DNA from: Prochlorococcus sp. AG-347-O22
GTDB taxonomy: Bacteria > Cyanobacteriota > Cyanobacteriia > PCC-6307 > Cyanobiaceae
Direction of reading: 5' to 3'
Assembly (NCBI GenBank): GCA_003278845.1
Contig: QCCX01000006.1
Coordinates: 1 to 64,000, forward strand
DNA: 64,000 nucleotides
Shown: positions 1 to 8,934 of the stretch, one piece after another
How the letters are laid out: every line of letters starts with the position of its first letter
Numbering within the stretch: the first letter of the stretch is position 1
Translations under genes and position numbers: made by a program
The notes under the pieces: model-generated
Told to the model about the DNA's origin: nothing
Seen by the model: the letters and a program-made list of their open reading frames with translations, nothing else
Databases searched by the model: none

Positions 1-229
1 CTGATTTTACTTCTGACTCTAATGTTTCTTCTTTAACTTCGCTTTCTTCTGGTTTCTCTGGTTTTACTTTTGAATTTGCTAAGTTTTGATCTTCATCTTT
101 ACTTAAGAGGAACTTTAATAGTTTTTTGAATAATAAGAAACCTTTTTCAACTCTTTTTGGGCCTAAAATTGAGAGCAAAATTACTAATATTATGAATATT
201 TCAGGTGAATTTAAACCTAATAGTTTCAT
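1..229 (-). CDS. Partial small TatA-like membrane protein (MKLLGLNSPEIFIILVILLSILGPKRVEKGFLLFKK...), runs off left edge
   Basis: Manual translation from ATG at 229 on the minus strand, open to the window edge; PEI-hydrophobic-GPKR layout resembles TatA/TatB N-termini (compare the ORF at 26422..26613). Confidence 0.6.
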   Translation of the reverse strand, partial: MKLLGLNSPEIFIILVILLSILGPKRVEKGFLLFKKLLKFLLSKDEDQNLANSKVKPEKPEESEVKEETLESEVKS

Positions 230-276
230 AAGATTTGATATTCTATTTATATTTTAGTACATGCTAAAAATTTAAT

Positions 277-669
277 CTAATTATTCTCAAAAGTTGGTAA
301 ATAGAGTGCTCTATTTGATGCAATTAAACCTTCCTCTTTAAAAAAAATCTCTAGGTCTTTTAGATCATTTAAATCTACAAATTCACCACAATTATCTAAT
401 ATATTATTATGGGTGAAATCCCATAAATCAGCCAAATATTCGTCATCATCTGGAAATGCTACAAATTTTAAATATGTATTATTCAAAGCATATTCACTAG
501 CAAAATCAGAATCTAAACCTTCTCTCTTAGCATCACAAAATACTTTAGCAAATCTTTTGCCTACAGAAGTTTGGGCACTTGATAAATCTAAATTACCTTG
601 AGTAGCATTTACATTTATTGGTGAAATAAAAATAATTATTGGAAGAAAAAAAGATACTAATATAAACAA
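277..669 (-). CDS. Hypothetical secreted protein with N-terminal signal peptide
   Basis: ORF track; hydrophobic N-terminus ending in NVNA. Confidence 0.6.
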   Translation of the reverse strand: MFILVSFFLPIIIFISPINVNATQGNLDLSSAQTSVGKRFAKVFCDAKREGLDSDFASEYALNNTYLKFVAFPDDDEYLADLWDFTHNNILDNCGEFVDLNDLKDLEIFFKEEGLIASNRALYLPTFENN

Positions 670-840
670 GAAAAAATTTCCTTTTTAAATTTCAACTCAA
701 CATAAAATAGCAAAAAAAGTAATCAATTAGGCCTATTTAAGCAAAAGCACTTATTATAAATTAAGAAATAAATAGAAAACATAAAATCAGCTCCATATCT
801 GAATTTATAATAAATAAACATAAGATAAATTTAAAATTAT

Positions 841-1842
841 ATGTCTTCAAATATTAGGCTAAAAGGAAGGGGAGTTAACAGGATAATTACGAGTAAGGTC
901 ATGCTATCGCCATTAGCAGGAGTTACAGATAACATTTTTAGACGACTTGTACGTAAATGGGCGCCAAACTCTTTACTTTTTACAGAAATGATAAATGCCA
1001 CAAGTCTTAAAAAAGGATATGGCACACAAAAAATAAATCAAATAGATTTAGAAGAAGGTCCAATTGGAGTACAAATATTTGATAATAGGCCATATGCTGT
1101 TTCTGAAGCTGCGAAACAAGCTGAGGACTCTGGAGCTTTCTTAATTGATATAAATATGGGATGTCCAGTAAAAAAAATTGCAAAGAAAGGTGGAGGCAGT
1201 GCTTTAATTAAAGATCGAAAACTTGCTATAGAATTAGTCAAAAATGTTGTAAAAGCTGTTAGGGTTCCAGTAACAGTAAAAACACGACTCGGTTGGGATA
1301 GTAAAGAAGAAAACATAGAGGATTTCTTATTTAAACTTCAAGATGCGGGAGCAACCATGATCACACTTCATGGAAGAACTAGAAAACAAGGTTTTTCAGG
1401 CAAGTCAGATTGGGAAATGATCGGGAGACTTAAAAAGTTGTTGGAAATTCCAGTAATTGCTAATGGAGATATCAAAAATCCAGATGACGCTCTTAATTGT
1501 TTAAAAAAAACAAATGCTGATGGTGTAATGATTGGACGAGGAATTTTAGGATCGCCATGGAAAATAGGAGAAATAGATTATGCCCTTAGAGAAAATAAAA
1601 ATTTTAAAGAACCAAACACAGAAGAAAAACTATACTTAATTATTGAGCATCTTGATGAATTAATAAAAGAAAAAGGAGATCACGGATTGCTAATTGCAAG
1701 GAAACACATCTCATGGACATGCAAAGACTTTAAAGGAGCATCAAATTTGAGAAATAACTTGGTTAGAGCTGTTGATAAATATGAAGTTAAAAATTTAATA
1801 ATTAAAATGATTAAAACTTTGAAAAATGAAAAAATGCATTAA
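841..1842 (+). CDS. dusB: tRNA-dihydrouridine synthase (Dus family)
   Basis: MLSPLAGVTDNIFRRL, DINMGCPVKKIAKKGGGSAL, VPVTVKTRLGW, IANGDI, DGVMIGRG motifs. Confidence 0.92.
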   Translation: MSSNIRLKGRGVNRIITSKVMLSPLAGVTDNIFRRLVRKWAPNSLLFTEMINATSLKKGYGTQKINQIDLEEGPIGVQIFDNRPYAVSEAAKQAEDSGAFLIDINMGCPVKKIAKKGGGSALIKDRKLAIELVKNVVKAVRVPVTVKTRLGWDSKEENIEDFLFKLQDAGATMITLHGRTRKQGFSGKSDWEMIGRLKKLLEIPVIANGDIKNPDDALNCLKKTNADGVMIGRGILGSPWKIGEIDYALRENKNFKEPNTEEKLYLIIEHLDELIKEKGDHGLLIARKHISWTCKDFKGASNLRNNLVRAVDKYEVKNLIIKMIKTLKNEKMH

Positions 1843-1865
1843 CGTAAAATAAATTTATTTTTTAA

Positions 1866-2120
1866 ATGAAAATTATTAGTAAAGAAACAAGTAAACGAGT
1901 TTGTGATCATATGAACAATGATCACATTGATTCGGTTCACAAATATCTTATTCATTATGGGAAGATATCAAAATTTGAGAATGCTTATATGGAAGAAATA
2001 AATAACAGTTATATAAAAATCAATTACGATGGCCAATCAACAATTATCAATTTTAAAAATGAAATATCTGAAGAAGAAATTCATTCAACTTTAGTATCAA
2101 TGATTAAAGATATTAAATAA
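1866..2120 (+). CDS. DUF2470-like small protein
   Basis: CDHMNNDHIDSVHKYLIHYG motif typical of the DUF2470/HugZ C-terminal family. Confidence 0.6.
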   Translation: MKIISKETSKRVCDHMNNDHIDSVHKYLIHYGKISKFENAYMEEINNSYIKINYDGQSTIINFKNEISEEEIHSTLVSMIKDIK

Positions 2121-2144
2121 TAAATATATTTATATATAAAAATT

Positions 2145-2309
2145 CTAATTTTTATTTTCATAGTAATCAGTTATCTTTTTACATTCTTCAAATGAAAGCA
2201 TGCTTAATCTAGATGTGGCTTTTATTTTTAGAATTGCACAAACAGCTAATAAATCAGCGCTATCAACATTAAATGCTTCAGAAAGTTCTAGTACCCTAAG
2301 ACCTTTCAT
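2145..2309 (-). CDS. Standalone IF2 N-terminal-domain-like 54-aa protein
   Basis: Manual translation MKGLRVLELSEAFNVDSADLLAVCAILKIKATSRLSMLSFEECKKITDYYENKN; not in ORF track. Confidence 0.6.
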   Translation of the reverse strand: MKGLRVLELSEAFNVDSADLLAVCAILKIKATSRLSMLSFEECKKITDYYENKN

Positions 2310-2350
2310 TAGTATTAAAAATCTTTTCTATATTATCAAGAACCTTAAAA

Positions 2351-2590
2351 TCAATGGGCTGCATTTTTCCCTAAACCTGCAACGAATGGAAAAGTTTGTT
2401 CATCACCAAATATGTCTTCTACCGAAGAATTAGAAACATTAGTTTTTTGATTATTATCAGGCTTAATTTCTTCAATTTCATTAGAAATATTATCTTTAAT
2501 GTTATTTTCAATTTCTTTTGCTAATAAATTATTTGTATTAGAAAATATTGAAAAAATTAATACACATAAAAACAAAACAATTCTTTTCAT
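2351..2590 (-). CDS. Hypothetical secreted protein
   Basis: ORF track; signal-peptide-like N-terminus. Confidence 0.5.
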   Translation of the reverse strand: MKRIVLFLCVLIFSIFSNTNNLLAKEIENNIKDNISNEIEEIKPDNNQKTNVSNSSVEDIFGDEQTFPFVAGLGKNAAH

Positions 2591-2691
2591 AAAAAATATT
2601 TATCTAATACTATTGTTATACGCCAATAGAGTTAATTAGAAAAACTAGATAATTTTAAAACAAATCTATATAAATCAAAATCAAAAAATAA

Positions 2692-2928
2692 TCATCTTCC
2701 CAACTTGTTTCTATTTTTAAATCTATTTAAAAAGTAAAGACCTAGTAACAAAAGAATTGCCAAAGAGTACTTATTAAGAAGAACATAAACCATATAGACG
2801 AGAAAGGGGAATAAGCATGCCCTCTTGAAATTTAATTTCTGTTCCTTTGACATATTTTTCCAATTTAAATATTCTTCCCATTGAAAAATCTTCTTCATCT
2901 TTCTAGTTTTATTTTTACGATTAAACAT
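2692..2928 (-). CDS. Hypothetical small membrane protein
   Basis: ORF track; TM segment near C-terminus. Confidence 0.5.
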   Translation of the reverse strand: MFNRKNKTRKMKKIFQWEEYLNWKNMSKEQKLNFKRACLFPFLVYMVYVLLNKYSLAILLLLGLYFLNRFKNRNKLGR

Positions 2929-3034
2929 AACTTTATAAATATAGTTTTGATGATTCTTATGTTAATAAACAAAATTAATCTACAATAACAAAATAAGTTT
3001 TTTCATTGAATAAAAATATTTTTTTAAATAAAAG

Positions 3035-3454
3035 ATGAACTCAAAACCAGTTTGGAAAATAGAAAAAATTGTTTTACCTCAAGATGTTGATCATGCAGGC
3101 GTAATGTGGCACGGTAAATATTTTAATTGGCTTGAAGAAAGCCGAATAAATGCACTTTCAAAAGTAGGTATAAGTTATTTCGAACTAACTAAAAATGGCT
3201 TAGATTTACCTTTAATCAATACTTCAATAAAATATAAATCTCCTTTATTTCTTGGTGAAAAAATAATAATCGAGAGCGAATTCAATATTGATAAAAGTCC
3301 TAGGATTAATGTAATTTCAAAATTTCATAACAAGAAAAATGAAATCTTAACGATTGCTGAAGTCAATTTAGTCTTAATAAATAAACTGAATTTTTCTATA
3401 ATAAAAAAGAGGCCAGATTTTCTATCGGAAGCCTTTAGTAAATTAAACGGTTGA
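3035..3454 (+). CDS. Hotdog-fold acyl-CoA thioesterase (YbgC/4HBT-like)
   Basis: DVDHAGVMWHGKYFNWLEESR catalytic region. Confidence 0.8.
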   Translation: MNSKPVWKIEKIVLPQDVDHAGVMWHGKYFNWLEESRINALSKVGISYFELTKNGLDLPLINTSIKYKSPLFLGEKIIIESEFNIDKSPRINVISKFHNKKNEILTIAEVNLVLINKLNFSIIKKRPDFLSEAFSKLNG

Positions 3455-3496
3455 AATTATTTCCCTCCAATTGAACGATTTATTAATTTCTTAATT

Positions 3497-3694
3497 ATGA
3501 ATATATTTCAAGTTATTGATTCTTATCAATATGAAATGGAATCAAGATATCAAGAAAAATCAATACTCACAAATCTTTTTACAGAGCACAAATTTATAGG
3601 ATGGTTAGGGTTGTTTATAGTATTTTTCTCTATCTTTGCAATTTTTGTTTTTCAATTTCTTGAGTGGGAGAGTAATGACAATAATAAAAGTTAA
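3497..3694 (+). CDS. Hypothetical small single-TM protein
   Basis: ORF track. Confidence 0.45.
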   Translation: MNIFQVIDSYQYEMESRYQEKSILTNLFTEHKFIGWLGLFIVFFSIFAIFVFQFLEWESNDNNKS

Positions 3695-3734
3695 GAAGAT
3701 TTAACGCTTATAATTCAACTGAATGACTTAAAAA

Positions 3735-3986
3735 ATGGCTATCTACTTAAAAATAACTAACCCTACAGAGGTTGTAAAAAAAAAGACCTCAAAATGGCTT
3801 ACAGATATTACACCTGAAAGAATTGATAGAAAATTGGTCGAGGATGAAGTAATAAAAGGCATTATCGAGCAATTAACATTAGAAGGCATAAAAGGAGAAA
3901 TATCAGCAATTAATGGGTTTGAAGTTAATGAATCTTCAGTAATAACAAAAAATAATTTTGTTATTAGAAAAACAAAAACTTTTTAG
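3735..3986 (+). CDS. Conserved hypothetical protein
   Basis: ORF track; no family recognised. Confidence 0.5.
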   Translation: MAIYLKITNPTEVVKKKTSKWLTDITPERIDRKLVEDEVIKGIIEQLTLEGIKGEISAINGFEVNESSVITKNNFVIRKTKTF

Positions 3987-4006
3987 ATAGAAAATAAAAA
4001 TCTTTA

Positions 4007-4876
4007 ATGAAACTTTTTTTTATTTTAATAATTTTAATCATTTTTTTAATTTTTATAATTGTAAGAGATTATCAAATTAAAAAGAAAAAGTTAAAATTAA
4101 ATAATGCCTTAAATTCCAATTTCTTTATTAAAACAATTAATAATTTAATAGACGAGAACAAATACAATTTATTAGAGGAGAGGATAAGATTAAGGGAAAT
4201 AGATGCTTACGGTAACGAGGATTATAAAAAATGGATTGGCAATCCACCTCTTGATGAAAAAGCCATTGAGAAAAATATATTTAATGGATCTAAGCGATTT
4301 AAAGAGGGTATACCATACTTCTGGGAAAAAGTAATTTTAAAAAAATTTGGAAGTATGGAATTATTTTTCGAAAAGTGGAGATCGTATTGTAATGAAAATC
4401 CTACTATTGATGATGAGATAGTTGGATCTTTTAGAAAGCTCGAGACTGAAGATTGGTTTGTTTTCATAGCAAGTCAAATAGAGAAATCATGCTTAAACCT
4501 AATAGAAAAAAACTACTCAAGTAAAAACAAGGGGAACTACAAAAAAGGTATTAGATTTGAAAATCTTTGTATGGAAATTCTCAAACAAAATGGCTGGGAA
4601 GTAAAAGAAACCCCTAATACAGGAGATCAAGGGGTTGACTTAATTGCGTCAATAAATGATTTGAGAATATGTATACAATGCAAAGATCATGAAAAAGCCA
4701 TTGGAAATAAAGCGGTTCAGGAAATTTCAGCTGGTAAATTATTTTGGGAAGGTACACATGCAATAATAGTCTCAAAATCTGGCTTTACAAAGTCTGCTCA
4801 TCAACTAGCAAAATCAAATAACGTGGAACTAATCAATGAATATCAATTAAACGATTTAGAAAAGTTTATTGTTTAA
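4007..4876 (+). CDS. Membrane-anchored Mrr-type restriction endonuclease-like protein
   Basis: N-terminal TM; GIRFENLCMEILKQNGWEV...GDQGVDLIA...ICIQCKDH (D...QxK nuclease core). Confidence 0.75.
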   Translation: MKLFFILIILIIFLIFIIVRDYQIKKKKLKLNNALNSNFFIKTINNLIDENKYNLLEERIRLREIDAYGNEDYKKWIGNPPLDEKAIEKNIFNGSKRFKEGIPYFWEKVILKKFGSMELFFEKWRSYCNENPTIDDEIVGSFRKLETEDWFVFIASQIEKSCLNLIEKNYSSKNKGNYKKGIRFENLCMEILKQNGWEVKETPNTGDQGVDLIASINDLRICIQCKDHEKAIGNKAVQEISAGKLFWEGTHAIIVSKSGFTKSAHQLAKSNNVELINEYQLNDLEKFIV

Positions 4877-4881
4877 ATAAT

Positions 4882-5286
4882 TTATATCAATTGAGTTAAG
4901 CCCTCTTTGTAAAGCAAAAGTGTAGTAAAAATTCCTGAGGCCCACATTAACCCTCTAGCTGTTGGGATATTAAATACATATGCACCAATATATAAAAAAC
5001 GAAAAATAGGATGAATCAAAGCTGCAATTATTGCAATATTAGAGTCAGTTAAAGTAATCAAACAAAGAAGACATGCAGGTGCATGTAGGGAAATACTTTC
5101 CCAACAATTTTGATGACACCAAACTGCTCTTTTTCCAAAAGAAGGTAATTCATCGAATAAAGCCCTTGGAGCAGACATATTTTCAACAGAATATCCCGCT
5201 TTAACTCTCCCTATAGTTAAAGGAATAATTGATAACAAAACAACACCAACTGATAGACAAAGGCTCCAGGCAAAAGCTACTTGCAT
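4882..5286 (-). CDS. MAPEG-family membrane protein
   Basis: Four hydrophobic segments; RAxWCHQNCWES and FRFLYIGAYVFNIPTARGLMW patterns. Confidence 0.65.
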   Translation of the reverse strand: MQVAFAWSLCLSVGVVLLSIIPLTIGRVKAGYSVENMSAPRALFDELPSFGKRAVWCHQNCWESISLHAPACLLCLITLTDSNIAIIAALIHPIFRFLYIGAYVFNIPTARGLMWASGIFTTLLLYKEGLTQLI

Positions 5287-5402
5287 ATAATTTAAATAAT
5301 ATTATTAGCTTAATAATTGAAGCTCGTTATCGTGATAAATGAAAAATCATTACCATAGATAAAATTTTGCAAAAAATGCTGTAATTTATAAAAAAATCAT
5401 TT

Positions 5403-5528
5403 ATGGATATTTCAAAGATAGTTTTAATTTTTGGCATAAGTTTACTTATATATTTTGCGTTTCTGTTTTTAGGATTTTTTCTTAAGAATAAAAATCTAAA
5501 GGCACAGAATCTAAAAAAAGAAGAATAG
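5403..5528 (+). CDS. Small single-TM protein, 41 aa
   Basis: Manual translation MDISKIVLIFGISLLIYFAFLFLGFFLKNKNLKAQNLKKEE. Confidence 0.4.
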   Translation: MDISKIVLIFGISLLIYFAFLFLGFFLKNKNLKAQNLKKEE

Positions 5529-5658
5529 ATTACTTATGCCACGAAAATTCACTATTTTCTCAATTTTTTTATATCTTTTTGGATATATTTCATGGAAATA
5601 AAATTTGATTAAATAATAATAAGAGATATTTAAAATTCAATAAGGCAGCTGCTGGTAT

Positions 5659-5952
5659 ATGAAAAAATTTTATAAATTTCTTAAAAGTTTTCTATTTATA
5701 TCACTTTGGCTAATTTTATCCTCATTTTTAACTAAATATTGGAATACCTTTCATTGGGAATATATTTACTTAAACTTCAGAATTATATTTGATAAAGAAT
5801 TTTGGTTTATTTTAGAAAAAATTCTTTTAGGATTTGATATTGGTTACTGGATGGAGGAAGCACTAAACTTCTTAAGTTATGAAATACCTAAAGAATCATT
5901 TAAATATTTACCAATTTATTTCGTATTAAAGTCTATTTGGATAAAGAATTAA
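5659..5952 (+). CDS. Hypothetical membrane protein
   Basis: ORF track. Confidence 0.4.
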   Translation: MKKFYKFLKSFLFISLWLILSSFLTKYWNTFHWEYIYLNFRIIFDKEFWFILEKILLGFDIGYWMEEALNFLSYEIPKESFKYLPIYFVLKSIWIKN

Positions 5953-5961
5953 TTTACAATT

Positions 5962-6504
5962 TTAGTAGATTTTAATAAATTCCTTAAAATTCTTGAATAA
6001 AGTCTCTGAATTTATTTTTCTTAAAACAAATAAAGTTCCTTTATCACCTCTGCAGATTCTAAGCTTATTACTTAAATAAGTTATCTCTAACCACCCTAGT
6101 TGTTCATTATCTATTTCTTGCATAGCCTTTATAGTTTTTCTCCCAAATTTAGGGCCTATAACACCAGCATGTGTAAATTTGACCCCAATTTTTTTTTCAT
6201 TAATGTAATTAAGTCTTATTAAAATACCAGTACCAATAATTGATTTTATTCCTTTAGGTTTAAGTAAATTTAGACCATTTAAATTAAAGGGATCAAGAAT
6301 TTGAAGATTATCGATTATGGGAGAATATTTTAAAAAAGGACTATTAGAACTACTCCACCTAAGCTCCCAAACACCTTGTAAATCACTTCTATCTTTGCTG
6401 AACGAAAAATTATGATCAATTTCAAGTTGTTCGGCAATAGTACGTATACTCTCTGAATTTGGAGATTTAAGAAGTAAATTTAATAAATCATTTTCGGATT
6501 TCAT
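5962..6504 (-). CDS. PAP/fibrillin (plastid lipid-associated) family protein
   Basis: DLQGVWELRWSSSNSPFLKYSP and C-terminal LRICRGDKGTLFVLRK. Confidence 0.7.
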   Translation of the reverse strand: MKSENDLLNLLLKSPNSESIRTIAEQLEIDHNFSFSKDRSDLQGVWELRWSSSNSPFLKYSPIIDNLQILDPFNLNGLNLLKPKGIKSIIGTGILIRLNYINEKKIGVKFTHAGVIGPKFGRKTIKAMQEIDNEQLGWLEITYLSNKLRICRGDKGTLFVLRKINSETLFKNFKEFIKIY

Positions 6505-6522
6505 TTAATAATTGCTGCCTAT

Positions 6523-6867
6523 ATGGCTAAGGATAAATACTTAACTTCATGTGCTATATTCTACCCAGAATATGTTGATTTGATGACAAAGAGCTATTGG
6601 CTAAAGAAAATTTCAATTCCAAATGCTGATTTATTTCTGGAATATATAAGGACAGTATTACCTTGGATTAAATCTGTGGGAGGAGTAATAGTAAAAAGAG
6701 ATTTGATACAAGAATCAACCTCAAATGAATGGGATGGAGGGCAGCTTGGATTAGTAATAGAATTCGAATCGAAATTTGCTGCTAAAAAAGCATTTTATTC
6801 TGAAGTATTTCAAAAATATCTACAGTCCAGAGATTTAATGGAACTAGTTACTATAAGTACTCTTTAA
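6523..6867 (+). CDS. Hypothetical protein, possible dimeric alpha/beta-barrel fold (DUF1330-like)
   Basis: ORF track; GGxIVKRDL and VIEFESKFAAKKAFYSEVFQKYL pattern. Confidence 0.5.
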   Translation: MAKDKYLTSCAIFYPEYVDLMTKSYWLKKISIPNADLFLEYIRTVLPWIKSVGGVIVKRDLIQESTSNEWDGGQLGLVIEFESKFAAKKAFYSEVFQKYLQSRDLMELVTISTL

Positions 6868-7005
6868 AAAAAATCAACCAATATCGACCTCACACAAACA
6901 ACTTATAAGTATTTATTACTATTAAATTATTTATGTAATATTTATAACTTCACTAGTAATAGCATATTTTGCAAAATTTAATTGTAAAAGTTATCCGTTA
7001 ATCAA

Positions 7006-7185
7006 ATGAACTATTCAACAGAAAAAGATGATTATTTGATGACAACTCCATATACAAAGAAAATTCAGCAAAAATTTGAAAAGGTTAAATCTTTTTTAGA
7101 GCAAAATGGATTTAATCCTTCATCAGAGAGCTTAATGCAAGATATAGTTAGCTCAGAAGAATATATTGCTAAAAATGGCTTATAA
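7006..7185 (+). CDS. Hypothetical 59-aa protein
   Basis: Manual translation MNYSTEKDDYLMTTPYTKKIQQKFEKVKSFLEQNGFNPSSESLMQDIVSSEEYIAKNGL. Confidence 0.4.
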   Translation: MNYSTEKDDYLMTTPYTKKIQQKFEKVKSFLEQNGFNPSSESLMQDIVSSEEYIAKNGL

Positions 7186-7189
7186 AATA

Positions 7190-7369
7190 TCAGAACATAT
7201 TCAGAGTCCTTAAATAATAAAAACCGCCTATTAGAAAAGGTAATAAAATTCCAATAAATAAAAATATAGATTTCTTTGATTCTCCTTCTGATATGGGGTT
7301 AATTTCTGGTTCAATTGCAAAACCATTTTGTCTACCACCGCTTTCGGTTGTATAACCTTTTTTATTCAT
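7190..7369 (-). CDS. Ssl1498-family light-harvesting-like small membrane protein
   Basis: Manual translation MNKKGYTTESGGRQNGFAIEPEINPISEGESKKSIFLFIGILLPFLIGGFYYLRTLNMF; YTTExGGRxNxFAxEPE signature recalled. Confidence 0.55.
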   Translation of the reverse strand: MNKKGYTTESGGRQNGFAIEPEINPISEGESKKSIFLFIGILLPFLIGGFYYLRTLNMF

Positions 7370-7454
7370 AAGAAAAATAATCTATGCAGATTATCTCATG
7401 TAAAAACTTATTTAAAAAAATTTTTTACATTTAGAATTAAAATAATTTTAAGAT

Positions 7455-7589
7455 CTAATAATTGATTTCAAACTGAGATTTTAATTTGGCAGCTTTTTTT
7501 AAAAGACCTACAACTTCCTTACGGCCAGTAGCAAATTCAGCCTTGTTAAGTAACTCGCTATATTTTTTTGTGATTTCTCTATGGTTCAT
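7455..7589 (-). CDS. Hypothetical 44-aa protein
   Basis: Manual translation MNHREITKKYSELLNKAEFATGRKEVVGLLKKAAKLKSQFEINY. Confidence 0.4.
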   Translation of the reverse strand: MNHREITKKYSELLNKAEFATGRKEVVGLLKKAAKLKSQFEINY

Positions 7590-7675
7590 TTTGGATATTA
7601 TCTTCTCTAAATTATAAATTTACTGAAAAAAGTTTTTGTATAAAAGATATCAAAAAAGAATTTAAGTACCTTTAC

Positions 7676-7978
7676 CTATTTAAACCAACCTTTTTTCTTT
7701 GGTTTAATCTCTTCTTTAATAACTTCTTTTTTTCTCCCAAATAATCCCTTTTTTTGGACTGTTAAATTTTCTTCAACAGGTTTAGATTTTCTGTTAAATA
7801 AGCCTTTTTTAGGTTCTTTTTTAATTGATTCTTTTTTGTCGGAAATCTTTGTTTTTTTAGGATTTGATTTTGAATTTTTGGGTTTGCTATCTGCGAATAA
7901 AGTTTGATATACAAAAAAACCGAAAACAGCAAAGAAGCCTAATGCCTGTACTAGAGCAGTTCCAAGATTATCAAACAT
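7676..7978 (-). CDS. Single-TM protein with Lys-rich tail carrying repeated KKG(L/W)F motifs
   Basis: EPKKGLFNRK...QKKGLFGRKK...KKKGWFK. Confidence 0.6.
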   Translation of the reverse strand: MFDNLGTALVQALGFFAVFGFFVYQTLFADSKPKNSKSNPKKTKISDKKESIKKEPKKGLFNRKSKPVEENLTVQKKGLFGRKKEVIKEEIKPKKKGWFK

Positions 7979-8200
7979 TTAGGCCTCAACTTTGTATAGT
8001 GATTCTTTTTCTTTCGCTTCTATACATTTTTTATCATCAGACAAGCATTCAGTCACTGCCTTCTTCTCAGTATGAGAACTGCAGCCACCTGCATTTACAT
8101 TAGATATTGAAAACAAAGTAAGTGCTCCTAAAATTAAGGCGCATGAGGTGTTAATCGGTTTCATGAGTTTTATTTTTATTATGGAAAAATAATTTCCCAA
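7979..8200 (-). CDS. Small secreted Cys-containing protein
   Basis: Signal peptide ending NVNA then GGCSSHTEKK...CLSDDKKC. Confidence 0.55.
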   Translation of the reverse strand: MGNYFSIIKIKLMKPINTSCALILGALTLFSISNVNAGGCSSHTEKKAVTECLSDDKKCIEAKEKESLYKVEA

Positions 8201-8249
8201 TTGCGAAGATAATCTTCTCTTCTGCTAAAAGAATTCCCTTTTTATATAT

Positions 8250-8429
8250 CTATTTGTAGTAATTAACTAAATCGATAATTAATATTGCTAGTAATGAAAA
8301 ACCTAAAATGAAAGGTAAAAAAGGATATTTATTTAAAATTTTGTTTAGTTGATTTTTCGATGTTTGTTTTTCCTTTTTCTTTTCTCTAGGTGGTAAGCCT
8401 AACTCTTCCCTTCTCTTAGCTTCTCCCAT
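8250..8429 (-). CDS. DUF2839-like small membrane protein
   Basis: Manual translation MGEAKRREELGLPPREKKKEKQTSKNQLNKILNKYPFLPFILGFSLLLAILIIDLVNYYK. Confidence 0.5.
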   Translation of the reverse strand: MGEAKRREELGLPPREKKKEKQTSKNQLNKILNKYPFLPFILGFSLLAILIIDLVNYYK

Positions 8430-8554
8430 AATTTTTAAACTATTTATGATTATTCTATATACCTAGTATTAGTAGTGTATTGTTCTAGATTTAAATTATT
8501 AATGGTTAATTTAATTTAAATTTTGGATATATTAAAAATATATAAAAAAATTAC

Positions 8555-8662
8555 ATGATAGAAGTAGTTTGGTCAGTAAATATAATGATTGCGATTCTTA
8601 TTATTGGTGTTGCCTGGGTTCTTTATTACATATTTACTTATGATCAAAAATTTACTTCCTAG
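8555..8662 (+). CDS. Small single-TM protein, 35 aa
   Basis: Manual translation MIEVVWSVNIMIAILIIGVAWVLYYIFTYDQKFTS. Confidence 0.35.
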   Translation: MIEVVWSVNIMIAILIIGVAWVLYYIFTYDQKFTS

Positions 8663-8666
8663 ATAA

Positions 8667-8849
8667 ATGTCAGATAAAGATCTAAGTAATTTTCTAAAAA
8701 AAATAGAGCAACTTAATCAAATTGCTGAGCTAATAAAAAATAATCCTAGTAAAAAGTTATCCCTTTCAAAATGCAAGAATCATGATGAAGTAATTAAATT
8801 AACCACTGAATGGGGTTTTGATATTGGTAAAAGGTGGGGAGAATATTAA
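8667..8849 (+). CDS. Nif11-like leader/small protein (possible)
   Basis: FLKKIEQLNQIAELIKNNPSKK...EVIKLTTEWGFDIG, Nif11-type layout. Confidence 0.5.
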   Translation: MSDKDLSNFLKKIEQLNQIAELIKNNPSKKLSLSKCKNHDEVIKLTTEWGFDIGKRWGEY

Positions 8850-8934
8850 TTGATTTTATTACCAGCATTATTAAAATTGCCTACAACATCAAATTAAATT
8901 CCTAAGATAAATTAGTATTTCTTGTATTGGAGTT

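Noticed and set aside
2200-2433. 77-aa plus-strand ORF
   Set aside because: Antisense to the IF2_N-like ORF and to 2351..2590; no family signature
7864-8103. 79-aa plus-strand ORF
   Set aside because: Antisense to two plausible minus-strand small-protein genes
8204-8220. Palindrome GAAGATAATCTTC upstream of 7979..8200
   Set aside because: Superficially similar to the Fur/Zur boxes but lacks the ATGATAATCAT core; likely chance in AT-rich sequence
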